Of a stretch of DNA of 64,000 nt, positions 35,040-43,695 are shown one piece after another. Location: the NCBI RefSeq assembly GCF_900163665.1, contig NZ_FUIA01000025.1, positions 1 to 64,000 on the forward strand. The letters run 5' to 3'. Every line of letters starts with the position of its first letter. Position 1 is the stretch's first letter. A program made the translations under genes and the position numbers. Origin of the DNA: Frigoribacterium sp. JB110. Its GTDB lineage: Bacteria; Actinomycetota; Actinomycetes; Actinomycetales; Microbacteriaceae. Below the pieces are notes generated by a model. That model made no database searches and was not told the DNA's origin. It saw only the letters and a list, made by a program, of their open reading frames with translations.

Positions 35040-35145
35040 GGGGACGCGGAGCAGTTACCCGAAAACCGTCCGCGAGGGAACTGGCGCGTGCCGCCATCCC
35101 TAGGGCGGCGCACCAGAGCGCTTGAGCGCGTTTCCATACTCAGTA
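35004..35145 (-). ncRNA. Structured RNA candidate downstream of accE
   Basis: On the minus strand, beyond accE, about 140 nt can fold into a series of helices: GCGC-TTGA-GCGC (35118-35129), GCCGCC/GGCGGC closing an 8-nt loop (35090-35109), and two interleaved helices. Those are 35045-35050 with 35069-35074 (CGCGGA/TCCGCG) and 35052-35060 with 35076-35083 (CAGTT-ACCC/GGGAACTG), a pseudoknot or a two-state switch. A terminator (35004-35039) with a U-rich tail ends it. It may be a 3' regulatory element of the acc operon or a separate small RNA. No known family was recognised. Confidence 0.5.
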
Positions 35146-35210
35146 TTTCAAGCTGAGGCGCCCGCGTCTGTAGGTACTTTGGGGGACATCTGCTGCGCGA
35201 CCCGACAGGC

Positions 35211-35438
35211 TCAGCCCGAGAAACGACCCCACTGGCGTCCCGGTGTGCGCCGCATCCGCCTCGAACGGTTCCACGCGCTGCGCGCCGTCTGCTCGTCGGC
35301 CGTGGCGTGTTCGGTCTCCTCGAGGTACGCCAAGGGGAGCACACCGGCCAGTGCGGCCAGATCTTCCTCAGACGGAGTCCCCCTGGTGATCTCGACGCTC
35401 GGCAGCTCGCCGCGCCCGTGCGTGCCTTCGGCGCTCAC
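35211..35438 (-). CDS. accE: Acyl-CoA carboxylase epsilon subunit
   Basis: A 75-residue protein. [20 protein letters not shown] and the basic, tryptophan-containing C-terminus ([18 protein letters not shown]) match the small actinobacterial AccE subunits, which stimulate the AccD5-AccA3 complex. Its ATG overlaps the accD5 stop by 4 nt, so it is translationally coupled. The family is poorly conserved and short; the call rests on motif and position. Confidence 0.88.
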   Translation of the reverse strand: MSAEGTHGRGELPSVEITRGTPSEEDLAALAGVLPLAYLEETEHATADEQTARSAWNRSRRMRRTPGRQWGRFSG

Positions 35439-37018
35439 AGCGGAATGTTCCCGTGCTTCTTCGGCGGCCGCTCGGCGCGCTTGTTGCGCAGTGAGCGCAG
35501 CGCTTTCGCGACCGACACGCGAGTCTGCGCCGGCTCGATGATGCCGTCGAGCTCACCGCGCTCTGCTGCCAGGAACGGTGACGCCACGTTGTAGGTGTAC
35601 TCGTTCGCGAGCCTGGTGCGCACCTCGGCGAGGTCCTCGCCGTTCTCAGCCGCCTTCTTCAGTTCGCCGCGATACAGGATGTTCACCGCACCCTGGCCGC
35701 CCATCACAGCGATCTCGGCGGTCGGCCACGCCAGGTTGACGTCGGCGCCGAGCTGCTTCGACCCCATCACGATGTACGCACCGCCGTACGCCTTGCGCAG
35801 GATCACGGTCACCAGCGGCACGGTCGCCTCGGCGTACGCATACAGCAGCTTCGCCCCGCGACGGATGACGCCCGTCCACTCCTGGTCGGTGCCAGGCAGG
35901 TAGCCGGGCACATCGACGAGCGTGACGATCGGGATCGAGAACGCGTCGCAGAACCGCACGAACCGTGAGGCCTTCTCGCCCGCTTCGATGTTCAGCGTCC
36001 CCGCCATCTGCTGCGGCTGGTTCGCGATGATGCCCACAGAGCGTCCCTCGACGCGACCGAAGCCGACCACGATGTTCGGCGCGAACAGCGGCTGCACTTC
36101 GAGGAACTCGTCGTCGATGACCTGCTGGATCACCTGCTTGACGTCGTAGGGCTGATTCGGTGAGTCAGGGATGACCGTGTTGAGCGTGCGGTCCTCATCC
36201 GTCGTCTCGAACTCGAAGCCCGTGTCGTACGCCGGAGGGTCGGCCATGTTGTTGTCCGGCAGGAAGCCCACCAGGCCGCGCGCGTAGTCGAGCGCGTCAT
36301 CCTCGTCGTCGGCGAGGTAGTGCGCCACGCCGGAGCGGGTGTTGTGCGTGTACGCACCGCCGAGCTCCTCCATGCCGACGTCCTCGCCGGTGACCGTCTT
36401 GATGACATCCGGGCCCGTGACGAACATCTGGCTGGTCTTGTCGACCATGATCACGAAGTCGGTCAGCGCCGGTGAGTATACGGCGCCGCCCGCGGCTGGC
36501 CCCATCACGATCGAGATCTGAGGGATCACGCCGGAGGCAGCCGTGTTCAGCCGGAAGATCTCGGCGTACTTGCCGAGCGCGAGCACGCCCTCCTGGATGC
36601 GCGCTCCGCCGGAGTCGAGGATGCCGATGATCGGCATGCCGCCGCGGAGGGCGAACTCCATGATCTTGATGATCTTGTCGCCGGACACTTCGCCGAGCGA
36701 CCCGCCGAAGGTCGAGAAGTCCTGCGAGTAGACCGCGATGTTGCGGCCGTGGATGGTCGCCGTGCCGGTGACGACGGAGTCGCCGTACGGGCGGGAGCGG
36801 TCCATTCCGAACGACGTGGTGCGGTGCCGCACGTATTCGTCGAATTCGACGAAGCTGCCGGGATCGACGAGCATCTCGATGCGCTCGCGCGCCGTGAGCT
36901 TGCCCTTGGCGTGCTGCTTCTCGACAGCATTCTCCTCAGCCTGAGTCACGGCTTCGGCGTAGCGTTCGCGGAGGTCGGCGATCTTGCCTGCGGTCGTAGA
37001 GAGATCCGGTTCGGTCAC
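35435..37018 (-). CDS. accD5: Acyl-CoA (propionyl-CoA) carboxylase beta subunit
   Basis: A 527-residue carboxyltransferase subunit that moves CO2 from biotin on AccA3 to acetyl- or propionyl-CoA. The crotonase-fold halves carry [38 protein letters not shown] residues, [32 protein letters not shown] and [15 protein letters not shown]. The GTG at 37018 ([20 protein letters not shown]) is the natural start; the much longer open frame upstream lacks family similarity and runs into birA. Divergent from birA by 130 bp, coupled to accE. Confidence 0.93.
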   Translation of the reverse strand: MTEPDLSTTAGKIADLRERYAEAVTQAEENAVEKQHAKGKLTARERIEMLVDPGSFVEFDEYVRHRTTSFGMDRSRPYGDSVVTGTATIHGRNIAVYSQDFSTFGGSLGEVSGDKIIKIMEFALRGGMPIIGILDSGGARIQEGVLALGKYAEIFRLNTAASGVIPQISIVMGPAAGGAVYSPALTDFVIMVDKTSQMFVTGPDVIKTVTGEDVGMEELGGAYTHNTRSGVAHYLADDEDDALDYARGLVGFLPDNNMADPPAYDTGFEFETTDEDRTLNTVIPDSPNQPYDVKQVIQQVIDDEFLEVQPLFAPNIVVGFGRVEGRSVGIIANQPQQMAGTLNIEAGEKASRFVRFCDAFSIPIVTLVDVPGYLPGTDQEWTGVIRRGAKLLYAYAEATVPLVTVILRKAYGGAYIVMGSKQLGADVNLAWPTAEIAVMGGQGAVNILYRGELKKAAENGEDLAEVRTRLANEYTYNVASPFLAAERGELDGIIEPAQTRVSVAKALRSLRNKRAERPPKKHGNIPL

Positions 37019-37148
37019 GCGTTCCACCCTAACCTCGCGAAGCCCGCTGCTTTTGGTGGCCACGCACAATGACTTCGAAGATCGTGTGTGCGATCCGGAT
37101 GATCGAGCTGGGGCAGGATATGCGGTGGTCGGCGCGTACGCTGACGGA

Positions 37149-37922
37149 GTGACGTGGGAGAAGACGCGCGGCGCTGCCGCGAGAGTGACGGAGCTGGAGC
37201 ACACAGGGTCGACGAACGCCGATATGGCCAGTCGAGCCGCGATAGACGCTCTGCCGCACCTGAGCGTGCTGCTCACCAGAGACCAGCGGTCCGGGCGCGG
37301 TCGGCTCGACCGACAGTGGCGGGCGCCGGTCGGCGCGTCGCTGGCTGTATCGGTCCTGGTCAGAGTCGACGGCGTGCCGTTCGCCTCGCGGGGCTGGATT
37401 CCGCTGATCGCGGGCGCCGCGATGGCGCGGGCGGTGCGCGCGCAGGCTGTCGGTCATCCGGTAGGGGCGAAATGGCCCAACGACGTACTGGTGGCAGGGC
37501 GGAAGATCTGCGGCATCCTCGTCGAGGCGACCGCCGACCTCAGCACGGTGATCATCGGGTCAGGCATCAACACCAGGATGACCGCTGAGGAGCTGCCGGT
37601 GCCGACGGCGACATCGTTCGCGACCATCGGCACCCAGTGCGACGAGGACGTGCTGCTGGCCGACTATCTGCGCGAACTGGACCGGCAGCTTGCGGCACTG
37701 ACCGAGGCAGGCGGCGACGCGGAGCGGGCAGGCGTGCGGCGCGACGTCGTCGACGGATGCATCACCATCGGACAGAGCGTGCGCGTGATGATGCCGGCAG
37801 GCGACGACCTGCTCGGCACCGCCGAGGACCTCGACGCGGACGGCCGGCTCGTCGTGCGCACGACGGACGGCCCCGTGCCTGTCGCGGCAGGGGACGTCGT
37901 GCACGTGCGCCCCGCGGAGTAG
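37149..37922 (+). CDS. birA: Biotin-[acetyl-CoA-carboxylase] ligase
   Basis: A 257-residue enzyme attaching biotin to the carrier lysine of AccA3. TGSTNADM opens the catalytic domain. [15 protein letters not shown] is the biotinyl-AMP loop, and [19 protein letters not shown] is the second signature. The C-terminal SH3-like domain follows. There is no N-terminal DNA-binding domain, so it is not a BirA-type repressor. GTG at 37149 is preceded by TACGCT exactly 6 nt upstream, which supports this start over an ATG 55 codons earlier that overlaps accD5's start region. Confidence 0.93.
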   Translation: MTWEKTRGAAARVTELEHTGSTNADMASRAAIDALPHLSVLLTRDQRSGRGRLDRQWRAPVGASLAVSVLVRVDGVPFASRGWIPLIAGAAMARAVRAQAVGHPVGAKWPNDVLVAGRKICGILVEATADLSTVIIGSGINTRMTAEELPVPTATSFATIGTQCDEDVLLADYLRELDRQLAALTEAGGDAERAGVRRDVVDGCITIGQSVRVMMPAGDDLLGTAEDLDADGRLVVRTTDGPVPVAAGDVVHVRPAE

Positions 37923-38024
37923 GCGACTGCAGCACCCGGAGCCGCGCGCTCGCCGCGCGCCGACGGGCGCAGGCGGCGCGGACACGGCAGACTGGGAACC
38001 CCGCGCGGACAGAAGGGAGCGACC

Positions 38025-38561
38025 GTGACAGTGCCGAGCATGCCCGATCGCCCCGATCTGCCGCCCCCTGGCGCGCCGAGGCCGGAGGAGCTGCTCGTAG
38101 CGAAGTTCCGGCCGCAGGCGAGGCGCCTGATCTGGTCGGCGCTGCTGCTGATCGTGCTCTGCGCCGCTGGCGGCTACGGCTGGGGAAATCTGCCGGACGG
38201 ATTCAGCAACTGGATGATCCTCGCCGCGGGTGCCGGCCTCGTGCTGCTGTTCGTCGTCGTGCCGTGGCTGGTGTGGCGCTCGCGGGTGTACACGGTGACG
38301 ACGCGCCGCGTGATCGCCAGGCGCGGCCTGTTCGGACAGAGCAGCATCGAGCTCTCGCACGCCCGCGGCTACTCGATCGAGACACGACGCGGGCTCTGGC
38401 AGCGGCTGTGGGGGACGGGCACGCTGACGCTCTCCGACGGCTTGGAGGGGAAGATCGTGCTGGTGAACGTGCTGCGCCCCCGGCTCGTGTCCGAAGTGCT
38501 CGCCGACCAGATCGAGGTCAATCAGATCCTCGCCCACCGCGAGGCCGAGTCCCAGCTCTGA
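38025..38561 (+). CDS. PH-domain (bPH2) membrane protein
   Basis: 178 residues, starting at a GTG preceded by AGAAGGGAG. Two membrane helices (about 38-60 and 66-84) are followed by a cytoplasmic bacterial PH-like domain: SRVYTVTTRRVIARRGLFGQSSIELSHARG, then WGTGTLTLSDG. This matches Rv3278c-type proteins found between birA and purK in actinobacteria. A role in envelope or lipid homeostasis is proposed for relatives but not proven. Confidence 0.85.
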   Translation: MTVPSMPDRPDLPPPGAPRPEELLVAKFRPQARRLIWSALLLIVLCAAGGYGWGNLPDGFSNWMILAAGAGLVLLFVVVPWLVWRSRVYTVTTRRVIARRGLFGQSSIELSHARGYSIETRRGLWQRLWGTGTLTLSDGLEGKIVLVNVLRPRLVSEVLADQIEVNQILAHREAESQL

Positions 38562-38619
38562 CCCGTTCCGGACGCCCCGCGTGCCGGGAGGCATCGGTTC
38601 CGGATGGCAGGATAGGAGC

Positions 38620-39741
38620 ATGTCCCTGCGTGTCGGAGTAATCGGTGGCGGCCAGCTGGCCAGGATGATGATCGCACCCGCCGTGGAGCTCGGCGTCGAG
38701 TTGCGCGTGCTCGCCGAAGCGGAGGGCATGTCGGCGGCGCTGGCCGCGACGGCGGTCGGCGATTACCGCGATCCGGATGTCGTGCTCGCGTTCGCGAAGG
38801 ACGTCGACGTGATCACGTTCGACCACGAGCACGTGCCGCAGCCGGTGCTGCGTGCGCTGGTCGATGCCGGGGTGAAGGTGCATCCCGGTCCCGACGCGCT
38901 GCGCTACGCCCAGGACAAGATCGTGATGCGCACGCGCCTGGCCGAGGTCGGCGCACCGCAGCCCGACTGGGCGGCTGTGCGCGACGCGGGCGAGCTGCAG
39001 GCGTTCGTCGACGACCACGGCGGGCGGGCAGTCGTGAAGACCCCGCGCGGCGGGTACGACGGCAAGGGCGTGCGCGTGGTGTCATCCGGGTCCGAGGCCG
39101 ACGACTGGTTCGCGGACTTCGACGGTGAGCCGATTCTGGTCGAGGAGCTGGTCGACTTCCGTCGCGAACTGGCACAGCAGATCGCGCGCCGTCCGTCCGG
39201 TGCGACGAGGGCGTACCCGGTCGTCGAGACCGTGCAGCGCGACGGCATCTGCAGCGAGGTCTTCGCGCCGGCTCCGGGTGCCTCGGCTCGCACGATCGAC
39301 GTGTCGGCGCAGATCGCGGACGAGATCGCTGCCGGGCTCGGCGTGACGGGAATGCTCGCCGTCGAACTGTTCGAGACGACGGACGAGCGCGTGCTGGTGA
39401 ACGAACTCGCCATGCGCCCGCACAACAGCGGCCACTGGACGCAGGACGGCGCGGTGACGAGCCAGTTCGAGCAGCACCTGCGCGCCGTGCTCGACCTGCC
39501 GCTCGGCGACACTGCGCCCGTGAGCGAAGCCGCAGTGATGATCAACATCCTCGGCGGCCCCGAGGGCGAGGAGCTCACGGACCGGATCGGCGTGGCGGCG
39601 GCCGAGCACCCGACGGCGAAGATCCACACCTACGGCAAGGCACCGCGGCCCGGCCGCAAGGTCGGCCACATCAACGCGTTCGGCGACGACCTCGAGGACG
39701 CGGCGAACGTGGCGCGAGCGGCAGCGGCTCTGTTCGACTGA
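38620..39741 (+). CDS. purK: 5-(carboxyamino)imidazole ribonucleotide synthase
   Basis: A 373-residue ATP-grasp enzyme of purine biosynthesis making N5-CAIR from AIR, ATP and bicarbonate. VGVIGGGQLARMM, TFDHEHV, AVVKTPRGGYDGKGVRVV (ATP-grasp), LVEELVDFRRELAQ, NELAMRPHNSGHWT and VGHINAFGDD are all characteristic. ATG at 38620 has AGGAG just upstream. Its usual partner purE does not follow; a two-component system does. Confidence 0.95.
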   Translation: MSLRVGVIGGGQLARMMIAPAVELGVELRVLAEAEGMSAALAATAVGDYRDPDVVLAFAKDVDVITFDHEHVPQPVLRALVDAGVKVHPGPDALRYAQDKIVMRTRLAEVGAPQPDWAAVRDAGELQAFVDDHGGRAVVKTPRGGYDGKGVRVVSSGSEADDWFADFDGEPILVEELVDFRRELAQQIARRPSGATRAYPVVETVQRDGICSEVFAPAPGASARTIDVSAQIADEIAAGLGVTGMLAVELFETTDERVLVNELAMRPHNSGHWTQDGAVTSQFEQHLRAVLDLPLGDTAPVSEAAVMINILGGPEGEELTDRIGVAAAEHPTAKIHTYGKAPRPGRKVGHINAFGDDLEDAANVARAAAALFD

Positions 39742-39762
39742 CTCTGCGGATCCGGGCGTCTG

Positions 39763-40440
39763 CTATCCGCCGTCGGATTCGGTCGAGCCGGGACGGATGA
39801 GCCCGGACTCGTAGCAGAGGATCACCAGGTGGGAGCGGTCGCGCGCCGGAAGCTTGGTCAGCAGACGGCTGACGTAGGTGCGCGCGGTGGCCGGACTGAT
39901 GTGGAGACTCGCACCGATCTCGTCGTTCGACTCGCCCAGCCCGATCCGGAACAGGACCTCGCGCTCGCGGCCCGTGAGCGACTCGAGCAGCTCGGGGCGC
40001 GAGACGGCCCGCGGGTGCGCGGACAGTGCACCCATCACCTGCCGCGTGATCGCGGGGGAGAGCAGGGAGTCGCCCGCGGCGACCGCCCTGACGGCTCGAC
40101 GCAGGTCGTCCGGGGCGACGTCCTTGAGCAGGTATCCGGCCGCCCCGGCCCGGATCGCGGCGAAGACGTCCTCCTCGTCGTCGAAGGTCGTCAGGATCAG
40201 GACGCCGACGCCGTCGAGCGCCGGGTCCGCGACGATCGCGCGTGTGGCCGCGATTCCATCCTGCTGCGGCATCCGGATGTCCATCAGGACGACATCGGGT
40301 CTGTGCCGTCGAACGGCGCTGACGCCGGCGATGCCGTTGTCGGCTTCGGCGACGACCTGTACATCGCCGTCGTGCTCGGCGAGCATGCGCAGTCCGGTGC
40401 GGACGAGTTCCTGGTCGTCGACCAGTACGACCCGGATCAT
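39763..40440 (-). CDS. NarL/LuxR-type response regulator
   Basis: 225 residues. Receiver: VVLVDDQELVRTGL, phospho-aspartate in VVLMDIRMPQQDG, and LLKDVAPDDL. The LuxR output domain has LTGREREVLFRIGLGESNDEIG and HISPATARTYVSRLLTKL. It partners the kinase immediately upstream, whose stop overlaps its ATG by 4 nt. This is the DesR/LiaR type found across actinobacteria. The target may be the divergent small membrane proteins, an inference from position. Confidence 0.94.
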   Translation of the reverse strand: MIRVVLVDDQELVRTGLRMLAEHDGDVQVVAEADNGIAGVSAVRRHRPDVVLMDIRMPQQDGIAATRAIVADPALDGVGVLILTTFDDEEDVFAAIRAGAAGYLLKDVAPDDLRRAVRAVAAGDSLLSPAITRQVMGALSAHPRAVSRPELLESLTGREREVLFRIGLGESNDEIGASLHISPATARTYVSRLLTKLPARDRSHLVILCYESGLIRPGSTESDGG

Positions 40441-41606
40441 GGCAGCCTCGCCGGCATCGTGGCTTCGACGGAGAACCCCGAGACGGCGGACGGGCGCGCG
40501 GTCAGCGTGCCTCCGAGAAGCCGAACGCGTTCGCTCATTCCCGCCAGGCCGTATCCGCCCGCTGCATCGCCGGCGTCCGTCGTGCCGCGACCGTTGTCGG
40601 TGACGCTGATGCGGAGCATGCCCTCGCTGATGTCGACTCGCACTCGAGCGCGAGTCGCACCGGCGTGGCGGATGATGTTGGTGATCGATTCCTGAATCAC
40701 TCTGTACGCCGCGGCATCGACGGGTGCGGCGAGCTCCGACGGCGCTGCGCTGACATCGACCGTGACCTCGAGGCCGGTTGCGCTCGCGGCGTCCACGAGA
40801 TCCGGCACAGCGGACAGCGAATGCACGCCGGTCGTTCCGTCGGGACCGGACGCGGACCTCAGGATGCGCACCATCGCGCGGAGCTCGTGCAGCGATCGCG
40901 TACTGGCAGCGCGGATGCGATCGAATGCGTCTCCGGCGGCGCGATCGTCGCGTCCGACAGCCTCTGAGCCGACGCCCGCATGCAGGGAGATGACCGACAT
41001 GGTGTGCCCGATCGTGTCATGCAGCTCTCGGGAGATGCTCTCCCGTTCCGTCTGCATCTGAGATGCCGCTTCGCGCGCGATCTGCTCCTCGGTGAGCCGG
41101 GAGATCTCCGCCTGCTGCGCGGACCGGATGCGGCGCGCGCGGACGCTGTACCCGAGCGCGACGCCGGCCGCGATGAGCGCGAGGTTCGAGACGGCGTCGT
41201 AGCCCAGGAGATCGCCGAGCGGAGCCTCCGCGTCGCGCAGGCGGAAATACAGCGAGACGGCGAACACGACCGCTCCCGCGCCCACGGCCCAGCGGGTCAG
41301 GCCGAGCTCGGCAGCCGAGAACAGCGCGGCGACGACCGGGAGCGCCACCCCGATCGGCGACAGATCGAGGATGTAGTACCCGAACGTTCCGAGCACGCTC
41401 ACGAGCAGGACGAGCACCGGCGCGATTCTGCGCAGAAGGAGCACCGCTCCGAACCCGCAGGCGAAGACATAGGCCAGCGGGTCCGGAGGCGTCGCCGCGG
41501 CCGCATGGGACAGGGCGATGACCGTCGAGAGCACGGCCGCAACGCCCACCGCGAGCAGCGCATCGACGAGCGCAGACCTCCTGCGCTCTCGCCTGGCTGT
41601 GGTCAT
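40437..41606 (-). CDS. Sensor histidine kinase, DesK/NarX type
   Basis: 389 residues from the ATG at 41606 (GAGGAG directly upstream). An N-terminal six-helix membrane domain occupies about residues 15-155, with no extracellular sensor. The phosphoacceptor region follows (ERESISRELHDTIGHTMSVI), then HATPase elements VIQESITNIIRHAGATRARV, VTDNGRG and GYGLAGMSERVRLLGG. A longer open frame upstream (to 41774) contains no family residues and would overlap the divergent gene. Confidence 0.93.
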   Translation of the reverse strand: MTTARRERRRSALVDALLAVGVAAVLSTVIALSHAAAATPPDPLAYVFACGFGAVLLLRRIAPVLVLLVSVLGTFGYYILDLSPIGVALPVVAALFSAAELGLTRWAVGAGAVVFAVSLYFRLRDAEAPLGDLLGYDAVSNLALIAAGVALGYSVRARRIRSAQQAEISRLTEEQIAREAASQMQTERESISRELHDTIGHTMSVISLHAGVGSEAVGRDDRAAGDAFDRIRAASTRSLHELRAMVRILRSASGPDGTTGVHSLSAVPDLVDAASATGLEVTVDVSAAPSELAAPVDAAAYRVIQESITNIIRHAGATRARVRVDISEGMLRISVTDNGRGTTDAGDAAGGYGLAGMSERVRLLGGTLTARPSAVSGFSVEATMPARLP

Positions 41607-41760
41607 CTCCTCAGCGTAGGAGGCGGGGCGGCCGCTGCCCACCCGCCTCAGGAGACTCCCGGTGTCGCTTCTGAACGTACCGAGATGACGCGGCGAAGCG
41701 ACCGAGGTCGAGACCGAGGTCCGATGACGGCAGCCGGAAGCCGCTCGTAGCGTCAGAAGC

Positions 41761-42255
41761 ATGACAGAACACACACCCTATTCGTCCGACCCGTCCGCCG
41801 CTGTGCCGAGACGCCGTCTCCTCAGACTGCCGCTCATCGCCGTCATCGGGCTCGCTCTGCTCACCGTCCCCCGCGTCGTCCTGCACGACCTCGGCATCCT
41901 GCACGAGGGCACGGGAGTCAACGCGCTGTTCGTCTTCGTGCCTGCCGTCGTATGGATCGTCGTCGTTCTTCTCGCCGGTGCGCACCGTCCGTTCCTGACC
42001 GTACTCGTGATCGGACTGTTCTCCGGTGTCATCCTGGCTGTCGTCCATCAGCTGCTGTGGAGCACGGCGTTCGCGGGGAATCCGCCGCGGCTCGGAGGAA
42101 ACCTCGAGGGACTCGATCCCGCGGCCCAGGACGTGATCATCCGGCTGTTCTCGATCCCGTCGAGTCTGTTCACCGGTGCGCTCGTCGGCGCGGTCGCCGG
42201 TCTCGTGGCCTGGGGCCTCAGCGCGATCGTCCGCCGCAGCAGCCAGCGTCGGTGA
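41761..42255 (+). CDS. Small membrane protein of unknown function
   Basis: 164 residues with four predicted membrane helices (about 22-40, 52-69, 73-96 and 134-156) and a longer loop between the third and fourth. No known domain recognised. It starts divergently from the kinase, with TAGCGT 7 nt before the ATG (leaderless). With the next gene, 10 bp on, it looks like a two-gene unit that could be controlled by the adjacent two-component system. Confidence 0.65.
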   Translation: MTEHTPYSSDPSAAVPRRRLLRLPLIAVIGLALLTVPRVVLHDLGILHEGTGVNALFVFVPAVVWIVVVLLAGAHRPFLTVLVIGLFSGVILAVVHQLLWSTAFAGNPPRLGGNLEGLDPAAQDVIIRLFSIPSSLFTGALVGAVAGLVAWGLSAIVRRSSQRR

Positions 42256-42265
42256 GGGCGTCGCG

Positions 42266-42559
42266 ATGAGCGGAGCACCTCAGAAGCGCGGCGCCGCAGT
42301 CGCTCGTATGCTGGGCATCGGCGCCCTCGGCCTGGTCGGCGGGGCACTGCTGGCGCTGTTCGTCCAGGATCTCCTGGCCACTCTGCTCGTCCGGAACGGG
42401 GGCGTCTCTGCCTGGCTGCTGCCCATCTTCACCTTCCTGATGCCGGTCGTCTCCGTCGCCTCGGCAGTGGCAGCCGTGCTCGTCGACCGACGTCGAGCCG
42501 GCGTGCGCGCGGATGAGGACCGTGGGTCCGACCATGCAGGCGACACGCGCTGGGAATAG
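42266..42559 (+). CDS. Small membrane protein of unknown function
   Basis: 97 residues with two hydrophobic helices (about 17-37 and 47-70) and a charged, acidic-basic tail (VDRRRAGVRADEDRGSDHAG). GAGGG upstream supports the ATG at 42266, which overlaps nothing and follows the previous gene by 10 bp. No domain recognised. Confidence 0.6.
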   Translation: MSGAPQKRGAAVARMLGIGALGLVGGALLALFVQDLLATLLVRNGGVSAWLLPIFTFLMPVVSVASAVAAVLVDRRRAGVRADEDRGSDHAGDTRWE

Positions 42560-42588
42560 CCCGGCACCGCAGACGTTAGACTTCTATA

Positions 42589-42671
42589 GCCGGGCCGCAG
42601 CAAACCCCGGGCTCCAATTTTTGCCGCTTCGAGCGGACCACGCGCCGAGAGGCGTTTTCTGCGGCCCGGTT
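42589..42671 (+). ncRNA. Small structured RNA candidate
   Basis: Closed by a perfect 11-bp stem (42590-42600 with 42659-42669). The interior holds CCGCT-TCG-AGCGG (42624-42636) and CGCC-GAGA-GGCG (42643-42654, a GNRA tetraloop), forming a multibranch fold, followed by TTCTTCTG. A TAGACT hexamer at 42577-42582 would place transcription start near 42589. It could also be an elaborate terminator for the preceding genes. No family recognised. Confidence 0.45.
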
Positions 42672-42698
42672 CTTCTGTCCGCGGCGTAGGGTCGGAAC

Positions 42699-43589
42699 AT
42701 GACGCGGTTCGCCTTTCTGATCAGCCCGGTCCCGGCGGATGCGACCAGGGACATCGACTCCACGATCACGCAGATCGATCCGGATGCTCCCGCGCTCAGC
42801 GTGGGCGATCTCAGCGCGAATCGCGGGGACGGCGTGTTCGAGTCGATCGGCGTCTTCGACGGCAGGGCGAAGCAGGGCGCGCCGCACCTGGAGCGGCTGG
42901 CGAAATCCGCGCGACTGCTCGAACTGCCCGAGCCGAACATCGCGCAGTGGAGCCGCGCAGTCGACCGCGCCGTGGCGGCGATCCCCGACCAGGGGGAGTG
43001 GACGATCAAGCTGCTGCTCAGTCGGGGCGTGCAGATCGGCGGGCCCGGCGCACCCGCGAGCGGGCCGACCGCCTGGATCACCGCGTCGCCCGCGGCCGAC
43101 TTCACGGCGGCGCGCGAGAAGGGCATCCGGGTCGTCACCCTCGACCGCGGATACGATTCCGGCGCGGCGCAGCGGGCCCCGTGGCTGCTGATGGGCGCCA
43201 AGACGCTCTCGTATGCGGTGAACATGGCCGCGGCCCGAGAAGCGCACAGGCGCGGCGCCGACGAGGCGATCTTCACGACCACGGACGGCTACCTGCTCGA
43301 GGCGCCGACCGCGAACGTGATCCTGCGCCGCGGCGACCACTTCATCACACCGGAGCCGACCGCGGGCATCCTGCACGGCACGACGCAGCTCGCCGCATTC
43401 GACTGGCTCGAGGAGAACGGCCACCCGACCGGCTACGAGCACATCCCGGTCGCAGCGCTCGCGGCCGCGGATGCCGCGTGGTTCGTCTCGTCGATCAGGC
43501 TCGCCGCGCCCGTCACCCACATCGACGGGCGCGAAGTCCCCGTCGACCACGACCTCACTCGAGCACTGAACGCTCACCTGCGCGGCTGA
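42699..43589 (+). CDS. pabC: Aminodeoxychorismate lyase (class IV aminotransferase fold)
   Basis: A 296-residue PLP enzyme releasing pyruvate and p-aminobenzoate from aminodeoxychorismate for folate. NRGDGVFESIGVFDG, the PLP lysine in MGAKTLSYAVNM, GADEAIFTTTDGYLLEAPTANV and PEPTAGILHGTTQ fit class IV (PabC/BCAT/DAAT). PabC is favoured by length and by recalled synteny with Rv0812, but a D-amino-acid transaminase cannot be excluded. TAGGGT is 6 nt upstream of the ATG, suggesting a leaderless message. Confidence 0.82.
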   Translation: MTRFAFLISPVPADATRDIDSTITQIDPDAPALSVGDLSANRGDGVFESIGVFDGRAKQGAPHLERLAKSARLLELPEPNIAQWSRAVDRAVAAIPDQGEWTIKLLLSRGVQIGGPGAPASGPTAWITASPAADFTAAREKGIRVVTLDRGYDSGAAQRAPWLLMGAKTLSYAVNMAAAREAHRRGADEAIFTTTDGYLLEAPTANVILRRGDHFITPEPTAGILHGTTQLAAFDWLEENGHPTGYEHIPVAALAAADAAWFVSSIRLAAPVTHIDGREVPVDHDLTRALNAHLRG

Positions 43590-43612
43590 TCCGGCCATCC
43601 GGGCCCGTGCGT

Positions 43613-43691
43613 GGCTCGCGAGATGCGCACTTCTTCGACAGAATCACGTCCAAACCTGCGCATCTCGACGAGAAGTGCGCATCTCGGCAGC
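43613..43691 (+). repeat. 79-bp palindromic repeat, copy B
   Basis: Same unit as at 20108-20186 and 53656-53734. This copy is on the plus strand between pabC and the SulP stop codon. It shares an extra ATCCGGGCCCGTG block just upstream with copy C. All three agree at most positions, and differences cluster in the middle. Confidence 0.85.
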
Positions 43692-43695
43692 GGGG

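Noticed and set aside
34973..35210. Known riboswitch or tRNA in the accE downstream region
   Set aside because: No cloverleaf, no recognisable riboswitch core; left as an unassigned structured RNA.
36984..37148. Longer birA start at 36984
   Set aside because: It overlaps the accD5 start region; the GTG at 37149 has TACGCT 6 nt upstream and gives the usual family length.
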